Origin: Casuarius casuarius
Lineage: Eukaryota > Chordata > Aves > Casuariiformes > Casuariidae
DNA length: 64,000 bases
Assembly (NCBI GenBank): GCA_003342895.1
Contig: PTFA01000005.1
Coordinates: 1,686,618 to 1,750,617 of the forward strand
Direction of reading: 5' to 3'
The notes under the pieces were generated by a model. That model did not search any database. It was given only the letters and a program-made list of their open reading frames with translations, and was not told the DNA's origin. The position numbers were made by a program, and so were the translations under genes. Position 1 is the stretch's first letter; each line of letters begins with the position of its first letter. Below, in pieces: positions 51,786 to 63,340 of the stretch.

Positions 51786-54700
51786 CACACCACACACAGC
51801 ATGCACAGTTTTAAAAGGCTAGTCTTGAATGCATTCCCACCCTTAGCAAAAACTCTTCCCCTGACAGAAATGCTAACCTGGAACCTTCCTTAAATAGCAA
51901 TTACTGGATTTTGAATCTTATTTCTAGGAGGATGGGGTAGAGTGAAAGTGATGGCAGCAAGACAAACAAATCAGTTCAACTGTTTTCTGTTAAGCACAAA
52001 GTCTGATTTTAAGTTAAACATGTTTGGATGATTTAAAAACAATACAGCTCAAAAAAATCAGAGAGGTTTCATAAAAATAATTAGAAAGCATACTATTTCC
52101 ATTTATTATGACTTAGTGTTAACAGTGGAACTACTAGCAGGATCCTGTTAGTGTGGTACAAAACTTCAAAAAGCTGGGAACTCAGGTACTACAGATCATA
52201 ATGTAGTCATGCACTGTAGTACCCGTATTCACTTCAACTGTTTGGTCCAGCATTTGCACACAGCTTCTCATGAATCATGGCCAAAGTATATTTATTAAAA
52301 AACTCTTCTGTCAAAAACATCTGCCAATTCAAACCAAAACAGATTCAATATTTACAGAAGTTGGAATCAATTTTATTGCAGGGTGAATTATAACATGACT
52401 TCCCTTCCCCTTGCCCCAAATACAATATTAAAGATAATTCCATTTTTGGGAATCTTCCAAACACAGTGAAGTGATCAGAACAAGTAAAACAAGTCCAAAT
52501 GCTCTTTGCAAAGCGGATGGCTAAGGTGTTTAGTTTTTCTTAATCTGTAAAAAATGCTGTTGACTGCATATATAGCACAGTGTATTTACTTTCCAATATG
52601 AAAATATACCTATGCTTCCTTAGAAAGGTCTCTCCCTTGAGTAACTAGGCTTGCAGATCTATTAAAATGGTTACACATTAACAGGCTTACAATCGTCAGA
52701 CCGAATCTGACCTGCTAGATACCTGCTGAAGAAGAATGCCTTAAAAATTNTCCTCCAAATGAAACTTCCATAGACAGAACAATCTGATTTTACTTAACTG
52801 ATTTACAAACTAAATAAGACTGGGGAATTCCTTTACCCTCAACAAAAGCAAACCTTAGGTTGTCAGTTCCCATTTGTCCAATTACACTGGATAAACTGTT
52901 AATCTCCAGAAGCAACTACATCTACGAATTTTCACACGCACGGAAGATTTCAGATAAGCATATTTTGTTATTTGTTGTGCTAATGTAGAACACAGACTCC
53001 CATATTTGGTCAGATCAAAGAATTATCTAGATTTTACTTCTATGCTCTGAAGATTCTTCTCTCCTTCCTCATCAGAGACACTAACCAGCATAACCAAAAA
53101 ATGCTTAGATATTGGTGTGCAACTGTGCTCAACCTAGTAGACACTGTGCTATTATTCATTAAACAAATCTGATTCTCCACATTTATCCAAAACAGGGAGA
53201 TAAGCCAAAGTTACTTCCTGAACCTCCACCAGTCTGTGCAGGACACAGCATTTCCTAACAGTCTAATTTTTTAAAGCCTTTACTGTAAGACCACTTCTTT
53301 TCCTTTGAGCCTATTTCCCTTTTCTAGGATTCTTCTGGGATTAACACTTTCACCTAATAGCACTAACTCTCAACCTAAAACCTTTGTCATCGTCAGCACG
53401 GACGTGCTTCTGTCAGTCAGCAAAGAAATACTGAAGCCTCTTGTCATACAAGCCAAAACCACCATTAGGAATGTCATATATGCATTTTTAGGTGAAGTAC
53501 AACCCAAGCCAATAATTAAGCTATTAATTAGGAATCCACTGCAGAACTTCAGAACAATGCTGATATCGTACAGCAAAGGATATTAACAAAGCACTTGAAA
53601 ATGTAGTAGAATATCTCTCTGCTGTATTTGCAGAGCACTGAAAAAGATCTNTTAATTGCACAGCTGACTTTAGTCCCTCCCTCCCTTCCTCAAAAGGAAA
53701 TACATCTCATTGTGTTATGTATGGGACTACACATAGCATCACTCCCATGATCTAGTCTTTTCTGTTGCCAACGAACTGCCTGAGACTGCATGTAAACTAT
53801 ATATTGCCTTTAAATTTCTTTTGAGTCAAATTCTGGAAAAATCTTAATGCCTCTGTACAATTGCTCACCCTTGTTAACTTACAGTATTTAGCAAAATAGT
53901 AACTACAGTCATTAGGTCTTAAAAGCAATCCATGCAGGAACTGCAAGCAGCATAGAGCACCAAGGACTAGTTCATTTTCCTCAGTCTGCTTCAAGGGGAT
54001 TTTGGATCAGCAGTCCCTATCCAAGGAAAAGGAAAAGGAGCCTATTGTAGATAGGAGGATGTACATGCTGATTTACAGAGCAAACTTGAAGAAAACCTTA
54101 TGAACACACTGGCTTAGATTGGGAAGATGGGAGAATTCTCTGGTATCGAGAACTAGTTCAACTGTGGGACCAGTCAGTATCAGGAAAAGACTCTAGAAGA
54201 CAATTCAGAAGTTGCAGGAAATGCTCCTGACTAAACCCCAAATAATTCAGAGTTGCAAAATAACTATATGAGCAAAAAAATTCATTTTTGTGTTTCTGTA
54301 CAAGTCTCATTGTTAAACACAATGGCATGCTTAGAAACTCTGTACACTTATTGTACTTGTGCCCATATCAATGCAGTGACACACCAGGTTACCAAATACT
54401 GCATGCACTCTTCCAGCCCACCCCAAAAAACAAAAAGACAAAAGAGCTGCACCTCCAGACAGTTCTTTCAATCCTAGCTACTCTGTTGCCTGGCCAGCTT
54501 CAGTACTGCAGAGATCTTGCAGAAACTGAACTGAAAAAGTAGAGCCCAACTTGGGTCAGAATGCAAGACAAAAAAATCCACATGGGTAGAACACTACCCA
54601 TATAGCCAGACAAGCTTCCCAATGAAACACTGAGAAAAATCTTTTGCTTCCAGCTTTTCTTGGCCTAGTTCTCNTCCTAAAACCTACAAGAGCACCAGCC

Positions 54701-57700
54701 ACTAAATAGCCCAGAAATGAGATGCGAGAGAAACACCTTAGAAACTGACTGCAGGGAATAAGATCCCTTATCAAATTTGTAAGAAATTAGAAATAAAAGT
54801 TTGAAGTTTTCCCCTACAAAGACGTAATGCTATGTTGACTGCTGCAGAAGTCAGTGAAACTGAAGAAAACTCAGATACACTGAATTTGTGTTATGCAGAC
54901 TGCTGCCATTTACTTAGGCCATGATTTCTTATATACCTTAAATTACCATAAAGCAGCACCTTCATAAGAAGCCAATCCATTCTTTCACCTCCACAAGCTC
55001 ATCCCTGTTGCTACACTACCACTTGGTCTGTGCTAGTCCAAGCACTCATAGCTATACCATGAAGTGGTTTCATTCCATCTGTCACACATGCAGAACGAAA
55101 TATTCAATTACAAAGAACACACTTCAGTTTGTTGCTCTCCAATCTTGAGGAACTCTTCAGTAAAAACAAGAGAAAAACCCTCTTGTAGAAGAGATATGCA
55201 AAACCTGAAATTCCAACAATTAGAAACTGAACAAGGATTATAAACAGACATTTAAGACATTTAAATAAAAACAGCAAAAAGTCATAACATGTAAATTCAA
55301 ACCAAATTAAAAAAAACTTGTGTATAGATGAACACACATTTTCAACAGGATGAAGAGCCATCAAAATATTAGGTTTACTGATGACTATATGTTACTTAGT
55401 ATGTCAGTTTAGAAACAAAGTTACTAAAATTAAACTGAAGCAGCAAAGTTGAATGGTATTTATTCCTATACATTGCTATAAGCTTAAGTCCTCAGGTGTC
55501 TGACACAATGATAATTGAAAGCACTCTTAATAGGTGTTCTGTGCCAACATTTTGGCTCTACGATTAAGCTTGTTCCAATGAGCATGTATACTATAAGGTG
55601 ACTGTTTTTATGTTTTTGTTTCTAAATCCAGTCTCTTTCTAGAGTGAATCCATAAGAAGGCTTTCTTAATAAGGTTAATAGACAGAAATTCAAACCATCA
55701 TAAGAACGCTTCAAATATTGATCTAGATGTTATTAATGAAGCTTTTCAATGATGTTTTTTATTTATGGCTTGAATGTAAACATCAACTCTGCAATCGCAA
55801 AATGATGCATGTTGGTATGCCCCAANGTCTCCCAGTCAGATCATTTTTTGGTGTTTATTCCAAAGTTATAAGAGAGAAAAGATACAATAATTGTCTCAGG
55901 ATAAATGAACGAAAACAGACTATTTAAGTATTCTTTGGAAACAAAGGTGACTGTACGTCGGGCACAACTGAGCTACAAAGCTTTTCAACAGTTAAAAAAC
56001 CTAAGTCATGGTGGTTTTTTGGTGAATTACTATAATCTGTTAAGTTAGAATGGAGTTAAAAAAAATCATCTCTGCTACCTGCTTCCCAAGGCTGTTTATA
56101 TAACCAAAAACACTTTCTGTTTTAGTCTAAGGTATTACTGCAAGTCACTTAGATATAACATGTGGTTTCAACACAGAAGGACAGCAAGTAAGCATGATCT
56201 GACAGAAAGTGAAAAACAGCAGCATTCTACTAAACACAGAGTCATAATTGTAGCTTCTCTCTCCCAAGGTAACAATTACTATACCTTGAAAAGAAAAGTC
56301 TTTTCAGCAAAACTTAGTTTCATAACCAAAAAGATCTANGTAAGTATATTCTTACAAAGTATTTGGAGGCATATACTGGGATCTTCTTGGAAGGACTAGA
56401 GTCATCTTTTGTACTGAAAATAAAAGAAAAGGTTAGGAAACAATTATGACACTGTGTTTGGTAGAATGCCATCATCTTTCACTTTCTCCGCCAGATCATG
56501 CTGAAGATGATACCAAAGGATAACAAAGCATTATCCCTGTAGGAAAAATAACATAATCCCAAATAGTTATGCTTACCTGCTGACAAGCCACTGTAAGCTG
56601 ATTTCTACTGAGGAGCTCAAATCACCATGAACTACTATTATCCAAAACATTGATATTTTCTTGTGTTCACTGAACCCAAGGATACACCAAATGAATTCAG
56701 AAAAGTTTGATATCAGAACGCATCATGGTATTCCATGGTATTTGGAGAAAAATAGAACACTATCAAGCTGCTCCTCCTCTTCTTCCCCCTCCTGCCAGCT
56801 GAGGCTTAAGTGGTATTTCACAATATTTTTCTTCAATTACTAATTCAGATAGCTGGCATTAATAGCCTTGGTAATTTATTCAATACATTAACCACTTTAA
56901 GAATACAAAAATGTCACCTCAACTTTTCTACTCTTTAGCCCTTATCTCAAAACATATGTTTGTATTCATCCTAAAACCAAAAGGTTCTTTTTTTCACTAA
57001 TGCCTCAAGAGTTATACAGACTTAACAGTATCTTATATAGCCAGTTTGCTGGAAAAAAAAATCACTTTCAACAACAACTTAGAGATTGTGAACTACTTAA
57101 GCTAGTCTCTACTGCAGCATCTTGAAGTCTACAAGGCTTCTTAGTATCACCACATTACAATAAAAAATAGGCTCAATTTTCCCTTTTTGGCCTTGCAGGC
57201 ATACACAAGAACTGGCTTGTGTGCATTACCAATTTCACTTCAACTCTTTTTCCATGGACTGGCAGTTCCATTGCAAGTGCTTCTCTCCTTTCTACTTAAA
57301 ATCAATACCACGTACTGCAAGAAAGACCCACGAGAACACCCGATTTGACATTAGAAAGCTATAATATATTTAGGAAGTTTGATCTGTTCCAAACCTGAGC
57401 CTTACAAAGTTTCAAGTTACATATTTCATTCTTGTACAGTAAAGACATTTAAGATAACAAATTAAGAACTCTAATATCCGAATTAAGATAATGTCAAGAG
57501 AGACAGTACAGCTTCTAGAGAAACACAGTAATATAGAAAAGACTCTTCAGGAATATGCATACTAAATGGTGGGGGGGAGGGGGAAATATCAGTGCAACTC
57601 TGGGTAGGGGAGCAATGTCTGAACAGTCTCAATACAAAGCAGCCCAAGAATTTTGGAGCTGAGTGGAGGAACAGAGTCTATTATAAAGGGGACCCAGTAT

Positions 57701-57921
57701 TTAGAGGACAAGAACACTCCTCCCACAGCTTAACAACAAAAGTATAGTTAAGCTACTAAGAAGTTCAACAGTATCATTTACCCAAGCAGCTTTTTATAAA
57801 AGGGGTGAAGTTGGTAGTATTCCCCTCATATGTTTAACAGGCCAAGCAGAGACCAGCCGCTTAGCCTATCCAACAGTTCAAAGCTACTCAAGGTATTAGC
57901 TCCTCCTCCCTAGGAAAATGA

Positions 57922-57944
57922 GGGGGGGGAGGGGGAGCATTGGG
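57922..57944 (+). repeat. G-rich tract, quadruplex candidate
   Basis: G8, A, G5, AGCATT, GGG supplies four G3 runs with loops of 2, 3 and 6 bases. A weaker G-rich run (GGTGGGGGGGAGGGGG) lies about 350 bp to the left, near 57569-57584. The G-rich strand is the ERC1 template strand, so it would matter for DNA rather than for the transcript. Confidence 0.65.
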
Positions 57945-60900
57945 AAACTTAGGCACAAAACTTGTAGTTTTCTTTCCTTCTAGGAATGCAAAGGGGCAGA
58001 ACACAGAAAGCCCATCTCTTGACCCATTACATGACAATTTTTTGAAGTCACTAGACAGTGCTGCACCTTGATAACACCTCAGATACTAAGCTCTCTTGAG
58101 AACATAACTTCAAGTTACTCTAAAAGAGAGTTAAGTTACAATTTCATGCATGACCTGGGGAAATAAAGGGAAAGCACCTTAAAGTTGGCAACATTCTAGA
58201 GAGCTAACAAACATCTGCCATCGACAAGTTATTTAAGTGTGGTGCTGGAGGATACCTACAGTGCCTTTAGGTAATAACTACGCAACTGCATATTGCACAA
58301 TCAAATATCCATAATGGGAGAAAGTCTAGCTTTCTATCAACTGACAACCAACTCAAGAATGGTATCAGTATTTTGATGATACTGTACTAGGGCAAACAAA
58401 TCAAAATGTTATTTTTATATAGTTAAAAAAATAAAGTCAGTGGAGGAATGAGAATTAATTGGTTTTCAGAAGAAAAGTATACTCATTAGAAGTTCAGCCA
58501 GTCTCATAATAGCAGCACCCAAACACATTTAAAGAGACAACTATATTTTCAAAAAGGGAGATGCTCATTCCAGACTACTGTGAAGGAGAGCCTCTTTCGG
58601 ATGGTGGGGATGCAAGAAAAGTCTGAAGAGGAACCCTGCTGGAGTATACCAGCCACACTTTTCCATGACAAAGTAAGGGACAATGATCCGCAAGAGCTCG
58701 CCCCAGTAAGGTGAAACTCCTTCCAGAAACATTTTCTTGGTTAAACACTCTTATGCAGACATCCAAGGCCTCTAAGCACAGAGGCATCAAGGTAAGAATA
58801 TATTTTCAGTGGCACCACATTATTTTAGCAGAAACATAATTCTGATCTTAACACAGATCAGTCAGCATGGGAAGCCAAACTTCGGTGTAGGATGTTAGTA
58901 TAAAGCAAATTCAACACCTAGTTATACTAAGAGACAAACACCTTGGTATAAGCAACTGAGATGAGTACCTTGCTCTCAAATTCCACAGTCCATCATGGTC
59001 TATGATTTTTTTAAGAGAAATAACTTGTACCAAAGTACCAAAAATACTCACTGCCTTTCCTTCCCTTTTCTGGCTTGTGATGAAGGGATTTCAAGGCAAA
59101 CTTTAAACCACACTCAAAGTGAGTTTTTCAACTGAAGAGAAATACAGTTCCTAAAGCATGCTGTGGAGAATGATACCATGCCAAAAACAAACTCCTGTTT
59201 ATTGGCTCCACCAGTTCCTCCTCAGATAGGCATGGCTTTGTTAACTTTGGAGATATCACTAGCACTCTCCCTTTGGCTTCTAATAAAGCATAATTGGTTA
59301 ACTAACCCAAACTGCATTGAAAACCATCATATTTTTTTCCCCAAGAACTTACTCTAATTACAGGAATACTTTCTATGTTAAGTTTTAAGCACTTCAAAAA
59401 GAGATGGCAATGATATCCCCAATTTACCAGAAGAAAGGCATTTTCTAGCTCTTCAAGATCAATAAGAAAGAGTAAAAATAAAGCTCAGCATATGCTACAC
59501 TCCAGAGCTAGAATATTTGCTCAGATGAGTATCCCATGAATACAACTGTGCTGCACTCACAACTAAACTGGCTGCAAACCAATACAGCTAAGCAAGGCCT
59601 AAACATTCTGGACCCAACTGAGACCTATACAGATACATCTGCACTACACTCTGTGCTATGCAAGATATCCCTGCTTCTTATTGCCCTAGAAGGAAAAAAT
59701 GCATGCAACTGCATGAGGACAGGTGACAATCTCCAATATCCCTATTAGGTTTTTCAAAAGTTGTTCTCTGATCTTTACTGAACCTAAGAACTCAAACCTA
59801 AAAATTTGAAATGCGAGAAAATCATGATTTGCAAATAAGTTCTGAGAAACAAAAAACCCAAATCCCAAAGACATCAGTGCGTGTTTTATAAGAGACTATG
59901 AGGTGATAATCAACCAGAGGTCGTGTTTTTAAGTATTTTTAAACATCTTCCAAAACAAAAGGGTAACTCAATCATTCAAAGGTGACAAGAACAGTAATAA
60001 AAATCTAACCGGGGACAATCAAGTGCGCTCAGAGGAATAATGAGCCCGGATCACAGCAAGGAGACTGAGATGACCATCAGAGAATGGCATGAGTCAGCCA
60101 GCATCTTGGCTCTGTGAGTTGAGGCAATTTTTACCACCGCATTTGTCCTTAGCTAAACTCAGTACGAATCACAAGTCTTGCCCATGCTAGAAGGCTTTAT
60201 TAAAAGTGATGTGCTGAAACACTGGTGCTGAGATCTAAAACACCAGCTCCTCAAAGTATGCTGAAAGATAACGTAGCAGGAGTAAATTAAGCTAGTTTTA
60301 TGGGGGTAATGAACAGATTGTTCTGGTTCCCCCACAGATGGCAGAAATCCCTTGTTCGGTGTCTAAAGAGAGAAGTCTGCTTAATTACAGTAAATCCTAT
60401 TAAACTGATCTTCCTTACAAAGGCTGAAGTGACCAACTCCAGAAGGCTATAGACTACATAATGAATTCAGAGTTTAATTAGGACACACTGTTAGCTAACT
60501 ATAATCTATTAATTAGCATTCTCAGTTTTTACAGCTCATTGCAATAACACNCTTTTACTTTTAAATTGCACCCTTCTTTTTTTGGACCAAAGTTATACAA
60601 TTCCACCAGTGTGGTAGTAATTATAGTGACTGCCTAGAGAACAGCGGCCTGGAAATATCTGTAAATGTTTAATTAGGGAATAAAGGAAAGATAGGAAAAA
60701 CACTGGGAAAGAGGAACCAGTGTTCTCCAATTTATACATATTCAGTAACCCTGCATTCCATTCCAAGCGATACACTCACTATACTTTTCTTGCAGGATTT
60801 CCACAGCATCCTCAAATATCAAAATTGATGTGTTAAAAGTGTTGTCACCTTCCAAAGGCATTTTCCTCAGTATGAAAATGCAACTTTAAAAACCAGAAAA

Positions 60901-62476
60901 GAATTTAGGAATTAAAATATTTAGCTGCAACTGAAATACATACAACACCAGAGAATTTCAAGAGTGGATGGTATTTAATGTTTCATTCAGGTACAGTACC
61001 AGTATAATGAAAATGACTTTTCACTGTTTTTTTCTTTTCTTCATTCCAGCAAGACATACTACAACAACTACTAGAATGCTGCACATGTTAGCAAATCTCA
61101 TGTTGTCATACTACCAGAAAGCAAGAATATGGCTATGAAACAGCATGACAAGTTCATTAAGTTATCTCATACTAACTCAGGAGAAGCAACTTGTTTGCTG
61201 CATCTAAGTTCTTAAAGAATTAGAACAGACTGCTTCAGTGTAACAAATTGTCAGTAATCAAAATGAATCTACTATTTAAATTATAGGTCACCTGAAAGTA
61301 GAGTATAACATATTAAGTACTACCACTACTTTTTCCTCCAGCACTTTCCCTCTCCTCTCCATGTTCCAAAGCAAAACCAAAAAAACCCACTGCCTAAAAT
61401 AGCAAGTACACCAACAGAGCTTCAAGAACACAATCACACCTGAATTATGGAAGCCATTTCATTAAACTTTATTGGATATCTTTAAAATCCAAGAGGGAAA
61501 TTAATTTTATCATGGTGAAAGCCGACTTAATTTTAGGGAGATGTTAGGAATTGGACACTAGGCCCATCTTCCACATGAAAGGTGGGATTTCCTACATGAG
61601 AAAACAGAGCTTCCTAACTCACATCTAGCCAAAAACTAAACAGGAAGGTACTAAATGAAAGATGAGTTGTTACTTCAGAATTTGCTAGAAAGGAGATCTA
61701 GACGGGAAAACTAAAAAAGCTCTTAATGACGAGTGCTGACTACAAAAACAACTCAGTTTTAACCAACCTCTCTATTTAATTTTAATCTGGGGATGCTTTC
61801 AAGAGGGACAAGATAAAAGAGCAAGATGCCCAAGATTCTTGTTCTCCTGCCTGTTCTCCAACTAGCCAGATCACCACAAACAACTGTAAGGTGTTTCATG
61901 ATAGTCGTATAACANGATGTGCAGAACTAGTGACAAAAGAATAGATCAGCAGGTATTAAACAGTGTTACTCAAGTGTAGCCACATTTATAACTGTTTGTG
62001 AAACCCCCAGATCTGGAGGTTTTAACTAGAGCTCTAAAATGACACCAGCGCAACGCGAACTTTGTTTTGCTGGCAATCTGTCAACATTCAGCAACGATTC
62101 AGTTGTATTTCGGGTCAGCAGCTAGTACATTCTGCAGCTCAGAAAATGCTTCAAGTGGTTAATGCTACAGAAATTTTAATAATGAACAGGGTAAAATATT
62201 TCCAAAAGGAAATACAATGGTTAGTATCAATTCTAGACCAGAAGTACATGACATATAAGAGTACAACAGGAGAAGTGAACCGTCAGAGGGGGGTTCTAAT
62301 TCTGACAGTAAACATCTAAAGAGAGACTTGCTAGTTGAAAACACATCTCATTCATACCAGTTATGTGGGAAAAGCACCAATATATTTGTCTGCAAGTGTG
62401 AGGTGCAAGTTTGTTAAATTCATTTCATCATGCTATTGCATGCATGTACACACTAACACAATTGTGACATTAGATG

Positions 62477-62482
62477 ACAAAC
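62477..62482 (-). other. splice donor of ERC1 first coding exon (GTTTGT)
   Basis: The exon ends ACCAG and the intron begins GTTTGT. The position is fixed by the protein: EENQ must join to HMQM of the next exon. T at +3 departs from the usual purine, but G at +5 and the CAG exon end are consensus. Reading through would add nine residues before a stop at 62453. Confidence 0.9.
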
Positions 62483-63151
62483 CTGGTTTTCTTCTTGCAA
62501 AACTCTATATTGTTCCTTCCAAACAGTGATTTTTGAAGCTTCATCTTTCCTCAGGGCTCTCTCCTTTTTTAGCTCAGGACTCCAGAAGGTCTTGATACTG
62601 TTCATAGAAGAACTCAGCTTGCTTTCTTTCACCTCCACATCCTTGCGAAGCAGATCATTTTCCCGTAATACTTCTTTGAGTTGTGTCTGCAGATCCATTA
62701 TTGTGTTATCCCTGGCCTGGCGCAGTGAGTGAGGCACAGTGGATGCCATACTCACTGGAGGAAGGTGGTGCTCTCCAAATGCGATAGTATCACTGGCAAC
62801 TCCACTACTGGCAATGTTAGGGCTGCTACCCATTGCAGTCATCCTGACACCATAAGGCAGCCGCCCCCCAGATCGGCCCAAGGTCATGGTGCTTTTGGGG
62901 GTGTCTGCACCCACGTTCTCATGGTCACTTAGGTACATAGGGCCAGATGTAGCATAGGCAGCATTTAAAGACTGAATATTTTCCATAGAAAGGGTTTTCC
63001 CACTGCCACCCCCAGTACTACTTCCAGAACTGCCCCCTGTGCTATTGGTTCGACGATGGCCCAAGCGTGGTGATCGTGGCAACCGTGGTGAACGCCCTGG
63101 ACTCTGGTTGCTTGGCTCAACCTTACCAACTGACCGAGCACTTCCGTACAT
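62483..63151 (-). CDS. ERC1: ERC1 (ELKS) first coding exon, residues 1-223
   Basis: This exon encodes the N-terminus of ELKS/ERC1, a coiled-coil scaffold. The family is known to organise presynaptic active zones, and in non-neuronal cells it links Rab6 vesicles, liprin-alpha and cortical microtubule platforms. The ATG at 63151-63149 starts MYGSARSVGK, the family's usual start; an in-frame TAA at 63178-63176 lies 27 nt upstream with no other ATG between, and -3 is A. Residues 17-34 are rich in SPR/SPL motifs and basic residues. Residues 35-51 are a Ser/Gly-rich low-complexity stretch, then SMENIQSLNAAYATSG (55-70). Residues 1 to about 140 look disordered. From about 144 (LRQARDNTIMDLQTQLKEVL) the sequence becomes charged and heptad-like, the start of the long coiled coil. 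The exon ends CAG|GTTTGT after EENQ, phase 0. ERC1 is chosen over ERC2 because KVEPSNQSPGRSPRL and FGEHHLPPVSMAS match ERC1. Against remembered human ERC1 I see only a few substitutions. Confidence 0.97.
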
Positions 63152-63249
63152 GATTAAGCTGGTGCTGTGAGGCAATTAGATAGGCGTAAAACAGGAATGA
63201 GAGAAATCCTGTGAAGTTCTTCAATGGTTGTAAGTCAGCTTAAGGCCAA

Positions 63250-63279
63250 TCACAACTTGTAATAGATTCGGTTGTCCAT
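63250..63279 (-). promoter_or_regulatory. upstream ORF 2 (MDNRIYYKL) in ERC1 5' UTR, strong Kozak
   Basis: A ten-codon frame, MDNRIYYKL then TGA, starts eight bases after the stop of upstream ORF 1. Its context CAAAAATGG has A at -3 and G at +4, better than the main ERC1 start (A at -3, T at +4). It ends 98 nt before the main ATG, a spacing compatible with reinitiation. Function is inferred from position and context only. Confidence 0.6.
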
Positions 63280-63287
63280 TTTTGAAG

Positions 63288-63314
63288 TCACATGCTCATG
63301 ATGTTCAGGACCAT
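63288..63314 (-). promoter_or_regulatory. upstream ORF 1 (MVLNIMSM) in ERC1 5' UTR
   Basis: An ATG two bases inside the predicted exon opens a nine-codon frame, MVLNIMSM then TGA. It holds two further in-frame ATGs before the stop. +4 is G; -3 would be the last base of the upstream exon, usually G. It ends 136 nt before the main ATG. If translated it would reduce or gate initiation at ERC1; that effect is inferred. Confidence 0.6.
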
Positions 63315-63316
63315 AT

Positions 63317-63340
63317 CTGTATTAACAAAAATAACATATT
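63317..63340 (-). other. predicted splice acceptor of ERC1 first coding exon
   Basis: Read on the minus strand, a T-rich stretch leads to TTAATACAG immediately before the 5' UTR. TTAAT, a few bases upstream of the AG, sits too close to be the branch point, which I cannot place with confidence. Confidence 0.65.

Larger units (their letters stand above)
13751..62482 (-). other. ERC1: ERC1 intron between coding exons 1 and 2 (48.7 kb)
   Basis: GT-AG intron of 48,732 nt. Open frames inside it are short (mostly 60-120 codons) and none resembles a known protein except CR1 reverse-transcriptase remnants. No tRNA, rRNA or recognisable snoRNA was seen. Stretches 13751-17580, 19080-25980, 26006-28000, 28310-38920, 38990-41570, 42660-46540 and 48090-62482 are AT-rich single-copy-looking sequence in which I recognise no gene; the repeats and tracts I could identify are listed separately. 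Confidence 0.9.
63152..63316 (-). other. ERC1: ERC1 5' UTR portion of the first coding exon
   Basis: The 165 nt upstream of the ERC1 ATG run back to a good acceptor (TTTTTGTTAATACAG|ATATGG), so this exon begins with 5' UTR spliced to an upstream non-coding exon outside the window. The segment contains two complete short upstream ORFs (listed separately) and an in-frame TAA 27 nt before the main start. The acceptor is predicted from sequence only; a different upstream acceptor or an alternative first exon joining here cannot be excluded. Confidence 0.8.

Noticed and set aside
63173..63175. An upstream TTG in frame with ERC1 as an alternative start (adding eight residues)
   Set aside because: It is not ATG, follows immediately after a TAA, and the ERC1 family start MYGSAR at 63151 has an acceptable context.
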